Counted from the stretch's first letter, positions 21,601 through 29,690 are shown. The stretch is 64,000 bases of DNA from Colius striatus (GCF_028858725.1 NC_084790.1:4656001-4720000); one strand, 5' to 3'. Notes: a model not told the origin generated them from the letters alone. Program-made: numbers and translations.

Positions 21601-24577
21601 CTCCCACTGTTTGCTGTGTCTGCCCCTAACTCCCTGTTTGTGTTGCAGCAGTGGCTGTGGGTAAGTCCTGGCTGGTTTCTGAGCTCACCAAAGCCCATCC
21701 TTTGGCATGTGGAGCTGGTGACCTCATCCTTGCCTGGGTTTGGCCAGACAGGGACAGCACGATAATGCCGCAGGGGCTCAGCTCAGCTCCAGGCATCCAA
21801 CACCCGGCGCTGGCAAGGGTGCCAGTGTGAGCTTTACATGCAGGTTTTAACCTCTTTCCCCAAATTCTCTGTCCTGACAGAGTGGTGGAGTTTCCATCCC
21901 AGCCATGAAGGTGGTGAACCCGGCGTCCCGGCTGAAGCAGACCCAGCAGGGCACCCCTGACAAAGGCAAGCACATAAAGCAGCGAATGGAGTACATGCGG
22001 ATCCAGGGCCAGCAGCAGGTAAGTCTTCCTCTGACACCATTCCGGATGGTTCTCGTGGCAGCAGAGTGAGCCACAGGCTGCTGGCACCTTCCTCACTGCT
22101 TCTTACATGGCGAGGATGTGGGTGGTGGCCAGGGGAGACCCTGTGGGTGCTGCTTCTGGGGAGTGGGTTCTCTTGGTGCCAAGGGCTAGGGGTGTGGGGA
22201 TCCAGCCCTCGGAGTACAAGGAGGGGCTCTCACCCCAATCTGTACCTGGCATGGTGGTTTCCATAGCTGACTGCTGGGGACGGGGACATGGCTTTGTGCT
22301 AAGTGTGACAAACTCATTGCTAGTGTGGTGTGAGGCTGAAACGAGCGTAATTTGTCCCCCAGCCCCGTGTGCCACCGCTGCCCTGATGGACAGGGCTGAG
22401 CCCCAGCGATGGTCCCCTCACCCTGAGGGACCCAGAGACCTCCTTGCAGAACATCTTGGCCATGGTGATGTTGCTGCAGAGCTATGTGCTTGGCACAAGG
22501 CTCCAAGGGGCTTCACTCTCCCTGGGGCTGGGACTGCTCAGCCCATCTTGGGAGGTTTTGGAGAGCCAGGACCTTCCATGTGCTGTGGTGCTGTATCCAC
22601 AGAAGCAGCTCACCCTGGGACCAGGGGTGTCGTGGGCAGGGTGATGGTACTGGGGTACCTAGCAGTGTGGGGAGAGGGTGGAGGGGCCACAGCAGCTGGA
22701 ATAGGAGTGGTTTGGAATGGATAATGTGTCCCCTCCCCAAGGCCCAGCACCCACCTCTCTCCCATCCCCTGGGACCACTCCTGCCAAGGGCAGTGGGGTC
22801 ACTCCCCTCTGTCCTTGCTGACACTCCACTGCTGGCAGTGGCTTTCTGGCTTGCTCAGGTCACAAGTGAAGTAGCCACAGCCAGTTCCCCGCCCTGCACT
22901 CCCATTCTCTCTCCTCTCTTTTCTCCCAGCCCTCCCTTCCCACCCACCCCCTGCCCCCACAGTGGGCTCAACACCATGGGCAGGTTCACCCCATCCTCTC
23001 CTCCCTGCTCTGTGTCTCAATCCCCTTCCCTGGGCCTGGTGTCAACAAACCACCCAATGAACCTGATTTTGCTCATTCCATGGGACCCAGAAACCCTGTG
23101 GGATGAACGGGAGGTTTTCCCCAGCTACCTGGAAGTGGCTTGGGGGAGGATTTCATGCAATTTGGGCAAATGTTGCATGAGCAGAATGGGCACCTCACTC
23201 TTGCCCAGCTCTGGCAAGAGGGCTCAGACCCCCATGGTGTCCCCCTCAGCTGCTGCGTCACCAGGTCAGAGCTGTGCAGGAGCTGTTTATGGTGACCACA
23301 GCTGCAATGGTGCCGGGGCAGTGGCAAGGTGTCCTGGGGCAGGGTCCATCCTCAAGGTCAGGGTCTCCCTGTCAGCCCCTTCAGCATACGTGGGTTTTCA
23401 CACCGCTACAGAATCAGGTTCTCTCTGTCCCTTTCCTCCAGGGCTGCCCCATGGGATGGGGAGCAGAGAAATGCCACCTGAAGGGGCTGTGCCAAGAGCC
23501 CTGAGGGGCTGGAAAGCACCTCCCTGCCCCAGGCACCCCAGGGAGGCCACCAAGTTCCCTTTCCCAGAGGCCACACACCAGCACAGTCCCAGCTGCCCGG
23601 TGCCACCATGCTTCTCCTCGCCTCCACCCCAGGGCACTCCGTGCCAGTGTGTGTCTCCTAGTCCCTGGCACCCACCAGTGCGCTCACTGGGGTGGCCAGA
23701 CCAAGAGTTGTCCAAGTCACCTCTGTCCTCGCTGCCCTCCCTGTGCAGGATTTGGCCATCCCCTCCCCTCCAGCAGCCCATCCCACTGCGGTGGGGACAA
23801 GGGAGGGTGCTGGACCAGCCCTCTCCCCACTCCAGGAGCATCCTTCCTTCCCAGCACCCCGGCTCCTTTTAGACCAGCTTCTGCACGAGCAGGGGTGGGG
23901 TTGTGTCACTGCTGGTGGTGATCACTGCGGTGGGGGCCGGGGTGGGCTCTGGCACCTCGAAGGAGCCGGGACTGGCGTGGGGCTGCCCAGGCTCTGCCCT
24001 GCTCGGCTGGACGGCACCTCCCGCTCTAACGCTGCCCTTCTTGTCCCCCTCCCCACCTTTCTCCCCTCTCCCCTCCGCCTGCCCGCCTCTGTGTGTGCCT
24101 GTCTGTCCACGTGTCCGTCTGTGTCTCTCTCGTCTCTCTCCTCCTCCTCTCGGGGACGTCCCTTTCCCGTCCAGTAACGCGTGGGACCAGCTCATCTCGT
24201 GCTCTGTTTGTGGTGGACCTTTTCCAGCTGCTTGACCTCAGGCCTAACTCAATGCTGCTTCTGAACAAACTCCTGTTTGGTTCTTGGTTGTGTTGTTTTT
24301 CTTTTTCCTTTCCTTTTTCGGTTTGGTTTCTGTTTTAATTTCTCTTTTCCTTTCTTTTGTCTTTCTTTGAAGAAACGGTTTGACTTTCCTCCCCTTTCTC
24401 CTCCTCCTCCTCCTACTCCTCCTCCTCCTTGAATCTTGCTTTTCTTTCTAGGCCGCTAGACCATCTAAAGAGGCTAGTGAGACTTCCCCCACGGTCTCAG
24501 AAAAACCTGCATCTGGCAGAACATCCATCCCCGTATTGACTTCCTTTGGGGCAAGGAACTCCTCCATCTCATTCTGA
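6444..24577 (+). CDS. SRCIN1: SRCIN1 (p140Cap/SNIP), Src kinase signalling inhibitor 1; 3' part of gene, 16 core exons plus 2 optional
   Basis: This is an adaptor scaffold of neuronal synapses and epithelial adhesions. It binds Csk and Src and so holds Src inactive, and it links to actin and to microtubule-end protein EB3. What I see is a chain of exons with GT-AG borders and matching phases. The conserved N-terminal block comes first (6444-7403), then a long Ser/Pro/Tyr-rich exon with the EGLYA motif (8454-9283). A coiled-coil-rich stretch follows (10746-12830), then a Pro-rich Src-binding segment (exon at 15299) and the C-terminus ending NSSISF at 24577. The core chain is 3222 nt (1073 residues plus stop). 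The human protein is about 1183 residues, so roughly the first 110-140 residues lie upstream of the window. KIAA1217 is the paralogue; the EPLYA/EGLYA pair and the ARHGAP23 neighbour favour SRCIN1. Confidence 0.93.
6942..7140 (+). CDS. SRCIN1: SRCIN1 exon: conserved N-terminal domain ([16 protein letters not shown])
   Basis: The acceptor is ttccag and the donor gtgaga. The exon encodes [11 protein letters not shown], the [13 protein letters not shown] helix and [18 protein letters not shown], the most conserved block of the p140Cap/KIAA1217 family. It takes one base from the previous exon and passes on two. Confidence 0.95.
7310..7403 (+). CDS. SRCIN1: SRCIN1 exon with EPLYA tyrosine motif
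   Basis: The exon continues the domain with [20 protein letters not shown] and ends after GDLR with donor gtaagg. The EPLYA motif lies at 7350-7364. From published work on p140Cap, EPLYA and EGLYA are phosphorylated tyrosine motifs that recruit Csk through its SH2 domain. Confidence 0.95.
7500..8128 (+). mobile_element. CR1 LINE 3' fragment in SRCIN1 intron
   Basis: About 630 bp in CR1 sense orientation, from gaggttctgctctcc through cagttctgggctcccca to the 3' end gtaccattccatgactctatga. It is not coding-competent. Confidence 0.9.
8454..9283 (+). CDS. SRCIN1: SRCIN1 large Ser/Pro/Tyr-rich exon with EGLYA motif
   Basis: This 830-nt exon starts [18 protein letters not shown] and ends at AKDTETR with donor gtgaga. 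It is rich in Ser, Pro and Tyr, with [45 protein letters not shown] and [16 protein letters not shown] lies at 8763-8777. Low-complexity Ser/Pro stretches vary between species, but the tyrosine motifs and [11 protein letters not shown] block are kept. The exon leaves two bases. Confidence 0.94.
9654..9746 (+). CDS. SRCIN1: SRCIN1 exon: [18 protein letters not shown] coiled-coil start
   Basis: The acceptor is atggcag and the donor gtaagg. It encodes the short heptad-like helix [19 protein letters not shown] followed by [12 protein letters not shown], nearly identical to the human sequence as remembered. It starts and ends with two carried bases. Confidence 0.94.
9912..9955 (+). CDS. SRCIN1: SRCIN1 small 44-nt exon
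   Basis: The acceptor is cattgcag and the donor gtaagt. It encodes about 15 residues, [14 protein letters not shown], a polar linker. The phase (two bases in, one out) joins correctly to the exons on both sides, which supports it although the segment is poorly conserved. Confidence 0.85.
10195..10660 (+). mobile_element. CR1 LINE 3' fragment
   Basis: CR1 in sense orientation: gtgttcagcctggagaag, gaggggtgtcagcc, ctgcccagggagctgggg, ending ccaactgaaacgattctgtg. It lies in the intron before the exon at 10746. Confidence 0.9.
10746..10924 (+). CDS. SRCIN1: SRCIN1 exon: Pro-rich linker and first coiled coil
   Basis: A Thr/Pro-rich linker ([20 protein letters not shown]) is followed by a Leu/Gln-rich amphipathic helix ([20 protein letters not shown]). 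The donor is gtgggt. A CR1 element ends about 85 bp upstream of the acceptor. Confidence 0.93.
11126..11150 (+). repeat. TCC triplet run acting as polypyrimidine tract
   Basis: About eight TCC units lie directly before the acceptor of the exon at 11158. Confidence 0.85.
11158..11333 (+). CDS. SRCIN1: SRCIN1 exon: central coiled coil
   Basis: It encodes [19 protein letters not shown] and ends [16 protein letters not shown], a charged helical region of the p140Cap coiled-coil domain. The polypyrimidine tract before the acceptor is a TCC triplet run (11126-11150). Phase 0 in, two bases out. Confidence 0.95.
11562..11692 (+). CDS. SRCIN1: SRCIN1 exon: coiled coil ([14 protein letters not shown])
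   Basis: The acceptor is gctcacag and the donor gtgagg. It encodes [18 protein letters not shown] and [19 protein letters not shown], strongly heptad-patterned and near-identical to human. Confidence 0.95.
11693..12682 (+). other. SRCIN1 intron, no recognised content
   Basis: About 990 bp of GC-rich intron. I found no repeat or additional exon that could be supported. Confidence 0.5.
12683..12830 (+). CDS. SRCIN1: SRCIN1 exon: helical domain ([20 protein letters not shown])
   Basis: It encodes [20 protein letters not shown], then [20 protein letters not shown], one of the best conserved parts of the family. The acceptor is ctccccag; only one of several nearby AG sites restores AQFPSLQ in frame, which fixes the start. 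Confidence 0.95.
12831..13705 (+). other. SRCIN1 intron, no recognised content
   Basis: About 875 bp, with a slightly AT-richer centre (12900-13100) and an A run near 13062. No repeat or exon recognised. Confidence 0.5.
13706..14018 (+). CDS. SRCIN1: SRCIN1 exon: SQSPKKV linker to DKAVSVE
   Basis: The exon begins [20 protein letters not shown] and ends [11 protein letters not shown] with donor gtgaga. The middle is a Pro/Ser/Thr-rich linker longer than I remember in human, with a His/Pro-rich insertion. Phase 0 at the end. Confidence 0.92.
14368..14617 (+). CDS. SRCIN1: SRCIN1 exon: [20 protein letters not shown] helix
   Basis: It encodes [20 protein letters not shown], then [19 protein letters not shown], a conserved helical pair, followed by a basic low-complexity tail ending GRRGS. 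The acceptor is gtccacag and the donor gtatgg. One base is carried on. Confidence 0.95.
14678..15132 (-). mobile_element. CR1 LINE 3' fragment
   Basis: It begins agaatcatagaatcatttta on + (the reversed CR1 terminus) and continues ctgccctgacac, ctgggcagcctgg and a region matching the rest of the CR1 3' part. Confidence 0.9.
15299..15453 (+). CDS. SRCIN1: SRCIN1 exon: Pro-rich Src SH3-binding segment
   Basis: It encodes [20 protein letters not shown] followed by [14 protein letters not shown]. The Pro-Arg run matches the C-terminal proline-rich region through which p140Cap binds the Src SH3 domain. The acceptor is gtttccag and the donor gtagag. Confidence 0.95.
15571..15723 (+). CDS. SRCIN1: SRCIN1 exon: [20 protein letters not shown] and acidic stretch
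   Basis: It encodes [20 protein letters not shown] and the acidic run [15 protein letters not shown]. It ends in phase 0, so it can join to 16385, 18918 or 21881 without shifting the frame. Confidence 0.95.
16385..16513 (+). CDS. SRCIN1: SRCIN1 optional 43-codon cassette exon (VFQRSS...AAEGWK)
   Basis: A 129-nt open segment lies between an AG (ctccccag) and a strong donor (gtaaca), phase 0 on both sides. It encodes [20 protein letters not shown] followed by [20 protein letters not shown] and GWK. It is absent from the common human isoform as I recall it (there ELE joins directly to SGG), so inclusion would be alternative. Codon-like composition and CpGs at third positions support coding. Confidence 0.65.
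16882..17010 (-). mobile_element. Short CR1 LINE 3' fragment
   Basis: It begins acaatcatagaattgttttg and ends near ggtccacggctttaaa; a 5'-truncated copy of about 130 bp. Confidence 0.85.
18201..18765 (-). mobile_element. CR1 LINE 3' fragment upstream of the large SRCIN1 cassette exon
   Basis: It begins gaatcatagaatcacagaat on + and continues ctaaagcaggttcccctcca and ggcagcctgggccagggctc to about 18765. It ends about 150 bp before the exon at 18918. Confidence 0.9.
18918..20024 (+). CDS. SRCIN1: SRCIN1 optional 369-codon cassette exon with conserved-looking helix
   Basis: This 1107-nt open segment is bounded by a strong acceptor (tttctccctcccacag) and a weaker donor (gtttat), phase 0 at both ends. 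The first two thirds are Ser/Gly/Pro-rich. Near 19700-19810 it encodes [20 protein letters not shown] followed by [13 protein letters not shown], a well-formed coiled-coil helix. The 3' end is a Lys/Pro SH3-ligand-like run, [15 protein letters not shown]. The long KIAA1217 isoforms carry, as I remember, a similar helix, so this probably marks a long SRCIN1 isoform. An alternative acceptor at 18867 is also in frame. Confidence 0.65.
20025..21880 (+). other. SRCIN1 intron after the large cassette exon
   Basis: No supported exon. The part 20405-20660 is AT-richer and repeat-free (CCTAATTAAATC, CTTTATTAACAG) and could be regulatory. A short tandem unit of about 34 bp (gagggatactctccccctg) repeats at 21525-21595. 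Confidence 0.45.
21881..22018 (+). CDS. SRCIN1: SRCIN1 exon: [20 protein letters not shown]
   Basis: The acceptor is tcctgacag and the donor gtaagt. It encodes [20 protein letters not shown] and a basic stretch ending [11 protein letters not shown], matching the human penultimate coding exon. Phase 0 at both ends. Confidence 0.94.
22019..24451 (+). other. SRCIN1 last intron
   Basis: 2.4 kb without a supported exon. The final 160 bp before the last coding exon are strongly T/C-rich and end in TCC triplets. Long open frames across 22484-23872 show no family similarity or splice-consistent borders. Confidence 0.5.
24452..24577 (+). CDS. SRCIN1: SRCIN1 last coding exon ending NSSISF-stop
   Basis: The acceptor is ctttctag. 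It encodes [20 protein letters not shown], then [20 protein letters not shown] and F before TGA at 24575-24577. TSIP (24521-24532), just after an Arg, fits the [S/T]xIP form of EB-binding motifs and p140Cap is known to bind EB3. The long T/C-rich stretch before the exon (24290-24440, ending in TCC triplets) would suit PTB-type splicing control; that is inference. Confidence 0.95.
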   Translation, partial: AARPSKEASETSPTVSEKPASGRTSIPVLTSFGARNSSISF

Positions 24578-25004
24578 GCATCCTTGCCAGCTCCACCCAA
24601 CCGCTCTCCTGCTCCTGGGGCCGGGCTTCTCTCTTCCTTGGGCTCCTCCTCCCTGGGACTTGTCTTCTTGAGGCACCTGGAGGGATCGCCACCCGTCCCT
24701 CTCTTTCTGTTGTGGTTTCTTTATTTCTTTCAATGTCTTGCTCCAATGTGGCCGACCTCGTGTCTCGCCTCTGCTCCGCCACGGCCCGACTTCTGTCTCC
24801 CATCTCGCTCCGCAATGGCCAACCAGCCACTTTCTGTTTCTCTCTCTCTTCTCTCTCTTTCTCTCTCTCTCTCTCTTTCTCCTCCCTTGTTTCTTTCCTT
24901 TTTCCCTTATCATTTCGGTTCGTTTGGGTTGCCGTTGGTTTGGTTTTTCTCCCTCACCCTCCCCTTCCCACCCCACCATTTTCTGTTTATTTAAGAGCTC
25001 TCAG

Positions 25005-25457
25005 AGCTTCACTCCACCAGTTTCACCAGCGTCAAGCAAGGAAGACGCCGGGCAGCTCCCGACCCCGCTGCCCGCGCGAGCAGCACCCGTCCCACCGCGG
25101 AAAGGTGGGAAACAGCGGCTGCCGAGGACGTCCCCGACACCCCCAAAGCCGCCTGCTCACCCCCCACCACCGCCGAGCACCCCGGCAGCCGCCACACCAA
25201 CCTGCCCGGAGGGGAGGACGCTCGGCGCTCCGGCCGGGGCTCGGCGGTGGGTGGCGAGCGGCACCGCAGCTGCGCCATGGCCTTCGCCGGCCGAGGGGTC
25301 GGTGCTGTCCCGAGGAGGGGTCGGTGCTGCTGGCCACCCGCCAGCTGCCAGCCCCGGCTCTCCCCGGGGACGGGGGATGGGACGAGGGCTGAGGGAGCCG
25401 GGACCAGCACCTCAGGGTGCCCGGCTGTGCCAGAGAGGCCGAAGGCCAAGGATGTAA
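25005..25457 (+). CDS. Possible alternative SRCIN1 terminal exon, proline-rich (uncertain)
   Basis: An acceptor-like site (gagctctcag) at 24995-25004 opens a 150-codon frame to a stop at 25457 that is in phase with the end of the exon at 22018. It starts SFTPPVSPASSKEDAGQLPT and includes PLPARAAPVPPRK, an SH3-ligand-like run. The stretch is CpG-rich, unlike the A/T-rich UTR around it. It could instead be plain 3'UTR with a chance open frame in GC-rich DNA. Confidence 0.3.
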   Translation, partial: SFTPPVSPASSKEDAGQLPTPLPARAAPVPPRKGGKQRLPRTSPTPPKPPAHPPPPPSTPAAATPTCPEGRTLGAPAGARRWVASGTAAAPWPSPAEGSVLSRGGVGAAGHPPAASPGSPRGRGMGRGLREPGPAPQGARLCQRGRRPRM

Positions 25458-25832
25458 AATGAGGGGAGGCGAAAGCGCGGTCGGGTCCTCCCGTTGCCCT
25501 CGGGTCGGATCGTAGCACTTTAGATGGTTGCCTGAGTGGGCATGGGGATGCCGTGGTTCTGGGGGGCTCCAGCCACACGTGGACACCCTGCCAGACCCCC
25601 ATCCCCTTCCACAATGCCCATGGGGATAAGCAGGCAGGACGGGTCCCCAAGAGCCCCGAGGTGCCAACCAGGGACTCCACACCGCAGCCGATGACCCCAC
25701 AGTCCTTCCCAGGGACTGGGGAGAGCAGCCCCAGCCCTGCCAAGCCTGGGGGACCTGCAGAGGGCGTCCCCAAGGCACGTGGCCAGGCGATGGCCACCCC
25801 TGGCCAGCACCCATCGGCCCAGCGAGCCGGGG

Positions 25833-25883
25833 GTGCGTGTGTGCGTGCATGTGTGTGTGTGTGTGTGTGTGTATGTGTGTGCA
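25833..25883. repeat. GT microsatellite in SRCIN1 3'UTR
   Basis: An interrupted (TG)n run, about 50 bp. Confidence 0.95.
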
Positions 25884-26223
25884 CTGCCTGCAGTGCAACA
25901 CCAGATGGAATCACTCCTTTCCGTTGGCTAGATAGTCCTTGGGTTGCTTTTTTTATTTTTTGTGTGTGTTTTGTTGGTTTGGCTTTGTTTTTCTTCTCTA
26001 TTACGTTTCTTCTTTTCTCCTCCCCCTTTTTTTTTTGTATATGGATCATTTTTGTACAGAAGAAACGAGCCTTTTTTTGAATAACAAAGAGAAAAAAAAA
26101 AACCACAAAAACAAAACAAAAAAAACCACAACAACAAAAAAAAAAATCATGATGCAATTTCTTTGGATTGCAAAAAGCAACTCTTTACATTTAAGTGAAG
26201 TGTCTTAACATTTTATATTGTTT

Positions 26224-26295
26224 TAAAAATATATTTACATATTATATATATATAATATACGTAATATAAATATATATAAATATTTAAAAGGGAAA
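26224..26295. repeat. AT-rich palindromic low-complexity stretch
   Basis: It consists of overlapping TATATA and AATAT units that can fold back on themselves, in the SRCIN1 3'UTR. Confidence 0.8.
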
Positions 26296-26309
26296 AAAAA
26301 AAGAAAAGA

Positions 26310-26315
26310 AATAAA
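26310..26315 (+). terminator. SRCIN1: AATAAA, possible proximal SRCIN1 poly(A) signal
   Basis: A canonical hexamer is followed within about 30 bases by a GT-rich stretch (tctggtatattagggggtgg), which suits a cleavage signal. Confidence 0.5.
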
Positions 26316-27247
26316 TCTCTTCACGTCTGGTATATTAGGGGGTGGATTTTCTTCCCTGGTTAGACTAGAGCTCCTTGTGATTTTGAGAGGATCAGTTCCT
26401 AGCAGCTCCTTTAGCCCTCGTGCTGAGTTTTGTCTCCTCCATCCAGCATCTTCCTTATCCTGTCCCTTGCCGGAGCAGGGAGGGGGGAAGGGGCCGGGTG
26501 CCCCGCGGGGATGCTGACTCCCTGGGGTGCCTCAGCACCCACCTCCCGGCAGCAATAGCAGTCACTTGATGTTGCAGTTAGTAACTTTTAATTACTTTTA
26601 TTGTTTTCTCGGTACCAAAGTGAAATACTGTAGCAAAGCCACAGCTTCTTATGGCCGGGATGGGCGGGAGGGTCTCCCCCCCCTCCCCCAGCCCCGTCCT
26701 GCCCCTCTCCAGCACCCATCCTGGTGATCCTGTGCCACCCTCCCTCCTGCCAGCACCCGTGGAGGGGACCTACGGAGTCCCCCCTCTCCCTGCCAACTTG
26801 CTCCTGGGGGTGTGTGGGGGACGATGTGCCATCATCCCCTCCCTCCCCGAGGGACACAGGCACGGAGGTGCAAAGGGGTCGATAGTTGGTGCAGCCCCAT
26901 CCCAGCGGCACCTTTGGAGTGCCAGGACACTCATCCCCTGGGGTAGAAAGCTCCTCTGTAGGGGTGGAATGAGGTAGATCCATTGTTTTTACTGCACCCT
27001 GGCTTTGCAATGGGTGCTGGCAGCCCTCCACCCTAATGTATCACCACTATGGGTGAGACCCCCTCCACCTCCAGTTCCAGAGGGTGGCTCTGGGTGATGG
27101 GGTGCACAGCACTGGATAAAGGGTGCTTTGTGCTGGGCGAGGGGATGCACAGCTCTAGGTGAGGGTGTGCAGGGCGCTGGCTTATACCCATTTCCACCTC
27201 CCTCCCCCCGTAACCTCCCCCTCACTGCCCATCAGGCTGTTTTCTCC

Positions 27248-27251
27248 GTGA

Positions 27252-27288
<37 letters not shown>

Positions 27289-27291
27289 CGT
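27248..27291. repeat. GT/CG microsatellite in SRCIN1 3'UTR
   Basis: A (GT)n run passes into GCGCGCG, a classic Z-DNA-forming alternating purine-pyrimidine tract. Confidence 0.95.
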
Positions 27292-28107
27292 CCCGTCCTT
27301 TTCATGGCATCTTGCAAACCATCCGTGAGCAAAGAGGACAAAACGAAACCCACAACCAACCGAACTGGTTTAAACCAGGAAAATTAAAAAGACAAAAAAA
27401 AAAAAAAAAAAAAGGGAAAACTTTGCAAAAAATGGTTAAAAAAAAAAAAAACAAACCCAAAACCAAACCACCAACCCCCTCTTGAGTTGCTGCCTGCATC
27501 GTGCATGTGTGGAGGCGCCCGCTGCATGCGCACCCCCCGGCTTTACTCGTCTGGATGTTGTTTAACAAGAAAAAAAAAAGGCTATGACTTTGAAAAGGGC
27601 AAAAAAAAAAACCCAAACAAACAAACAAAAAAAAGCCAAAAAAAAGCAAAAAAAAGAAAAAAAGAGAAAAAAAAAAAAAAGAAACAAAAACCAACCAAAC
27701 TAATCCATTCCTGATACTCTTTAGAGGCTGTTTTGGGGATTCTACGACGTCGTGTGGTCTCTTCGCATGAATTTCTTTCTTTTTTTTCTTGTGAACTGTT
27801 TTAAAGGGGAAAAATAATATAAAAAAATGAATAAAGGGGATTTTAAACAAAAATAAACCCAAGCCAACTTCCTAAAGCCCACAACAAAAGGCCTTGCACA
27901 GGGTGGAGGGCAGGGGCTGTGCTGTCCCCCGCTACCACCCCCCACCCTGTGCCCATCGCTGTCCCCGTGTCGCTGTGGATGCCATGGGTAGTTCTGTGCA
28001 CAATGTGACCATTGTAACTCTGATGACAAAGGGTTGCTTTTGAGTTGTTGGTTTTTTTTTTCCTTTTCCCTTTATTACTTTTCTTTTCTATCAGAGTGTC
28101 TGGCTTT

Positions 28108-28113
28108 AATAAA
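28108..28113 (+). terminator. SRCIN1: AATAAA, likely distal SRCIN1 poly(A) signal
   Basis: This is the last plus-strand hexamer before the minisatellite and the ARHGAP23 end. Other plus-strand hexamers are at 27830-27835 and 27852-27857, so several end sites are possible. Confidence 0.55.
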
Positions 28114-28130
28114 ATTACTCTTTTTTTAAA

Positions 28131-28640
28131 GAAAAAACCCCACCCAACATGTCCCTGGTGCTCTTCTTCCTCCCTCAGGTTTGGTCTCGTGTCTTGATGG
28201 GGTGGGACATCCCCAGCCCTAAGACCACCCTGGTCCCACATCCTCTGGGGATGGGTGAGTATGGGAGAGGTCCTGGTCCTTCCTTCCCTGAGTGCTACCA
28301 GTGCTCCAGGAGCCACAGCACAGGGAAAAGAGTGGGTGTCCAGGCCCTTCCCCTCCCCTCCAGACTCCCAGAAAACACAGGATAAATCCTTCCCTGGTCC
28401 AGGTCCTTCCTTCCCTGGGTGCAACCAGTGCTCCAGGACCCACGGCACAGGGAAAAGAGTGGGTGTCCAGGCCCTTCCCCTCCCCTCCAGACTCCCAGAA
28501 AACACAGGATAAATCCTTCCCTGGTCCAGGTCCTTCCTTCCCTGGGTGCAACCAGTGCTCCAGGACCCACGGCACAGGGAAACAGGGAGGTTCCCTATCC
28601 CGATCCTTCCCCAAAGCAAGGGAAGCAGTAATGGCAGGAA
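28131..28640. other. Intergenic gap between SRCIN1 and ARHGAP23 3' ends
   Basis: About 500 bp between the last SRCIN1 and the ARHGAP23 poly(A) signals. It is mostly filled by the 127-bp minisatellite. Confidence 0.6.
28268..28600. repeat. Minisatellite, 127-bp unit, about 2.6 copies
   Basis: The phrase gggaaaagagtgggtgtcc recurs at a period of 127 bp (reference base at 28326, 28453 and about 28580). Copies two and three are nearly identical, suggesting recent expansion. Confidence 0.93.
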
Positions 28641-29690
28641 ACATTCTCCTTGAATAACCAGTTTATTTCCAATATATAGGCTGGGATGAGGGAGAGCCCG
28701 AAGCAGGATGGGTTTGGGGTCGGGCTGCGTTTGGTTTTTGCATACACCAGCACCGTGGCCAACTCGTACAACACGCCGTGGGGTTGGGGAGGGAGGGAAG
28801 GGAGCTCATGCAGGAGGGTTTAAAAAGTCAACACTGGTCCGGCACATGGGTGCCTCAGCTGAGCAAAACATCTTAAAAAAATCCTTATAAATCCTTTGTC
28901 ATATGTTACACAGTCAGAGACAATATTTACAAGAAAAGAAAAGGGAAAAACAAATTCAACCCCAACAACTTTACAGCAAATATTTGCATAATGTATGAGA
29001 ATGACAGGGAAAAACAGTGACGTGACTTTGATACCCACCTCCCCCCTCTCCCCAGCCCTAGCAGGCTGGAGGTCCCCGTGGGGGGGGTGTAGGAAGGGAA
29101 GAGGAGCTGGGGAGGGGGCTGTGCCATGCCATGCCATGCCATGGAGCTGCTAGGTCCTGAGCTGCTGCTGGTTCGTGGCTATGTTGCGGGGACAGCAGTG
29201 TGTGTCCCCTTATCCCCTTGCCACTGTGCCAGCCCCTCTTATCACATACAGCCCAGGACACCCGGTGTTGAGCCGTTCTGGCTCAGCCGTGCCCCAGCAC
29301 AGAGCCCACACCCCGTGGCACAGAGCACAACCCTGGTGTGGTGGCACCAGGGTCCCTGGCATGGGGAAGGTCTCTGGCGAGGGCAGCTTTGGCAGCAGCA
29401 CCCACAGAAGCGCCTGCACTTCACCGCCATGGCTGGGGACGGCAGGGCCACCACTGCTTGGCGTGGGGACAGCCCCACCAACTCTCCTGGCACTGGGATG
29501 GGGCCAGGTTGCACCATGGGATCACCAAAAGCACAAGGGACACGGTGGCTTTGTCCCACCCTCAGCGCAGGAGCCACCGGGACTCATTAAATAACAGCAG
29601 CTCATTCAGAGCACAATTAAATACAGGAACGAAGGCGAGTCCTTAAATTAAACACTGGCTGTGGGGGGAGCCTTGGGGCACATCAGGAGG
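28641..29690 (-). other. ARHGAP23: ARHGAP23 3' untranslated region
   Basis: This is the stretch between the stop codon and the poly(A) signal. It includes an A/T-rich end (28860-29030) and a short GCCAT run (29123-29143). No open frame in it looks coding. Confidence 0.6.
28662..28667 (-). terminator. ARHGAP23: AATAAA on minus strand, likely ARHGAP23 poly(A) signal
   Basis: It is the only minus-strand AATAAA (tttatt on plus) found between the ARHGAP23 stop at 29691 and the minisatellite. It implies a 3'UTR of about 1.05 kb. Confidence 0.6.

Larger units (their letters stand above)
24578..28130 (+). other. SRCIN1: SRCIN1 3' untranslated region
   Basis: About 3.55 kb lies between the stop and the last plus-strand AATAAA. 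It begins with CT-rich low complexity (24835-24900), then a CpG-rich block (25005-25460), then very A/T-rich DNA with T runs, A runs and an AT palindrome-like stretch (26224-26295). Poly(A) stretches near 27383-27460 and 27600-27690 are encoded in the genome. Confidence 0.75.

Noticed and set aside
22484..23872. 462-codon plus-strand open frame in the last SRCIN1 intron
   Set aside because: Low-complexity Pro/Ser content, no similarity, and core exons splice across it.
24160..24240. Alternative SRCIN1 terminal exon after cccgtccag at 24174
   Set aside because: It would give an immediate TAA stop and nothing else supports its use.
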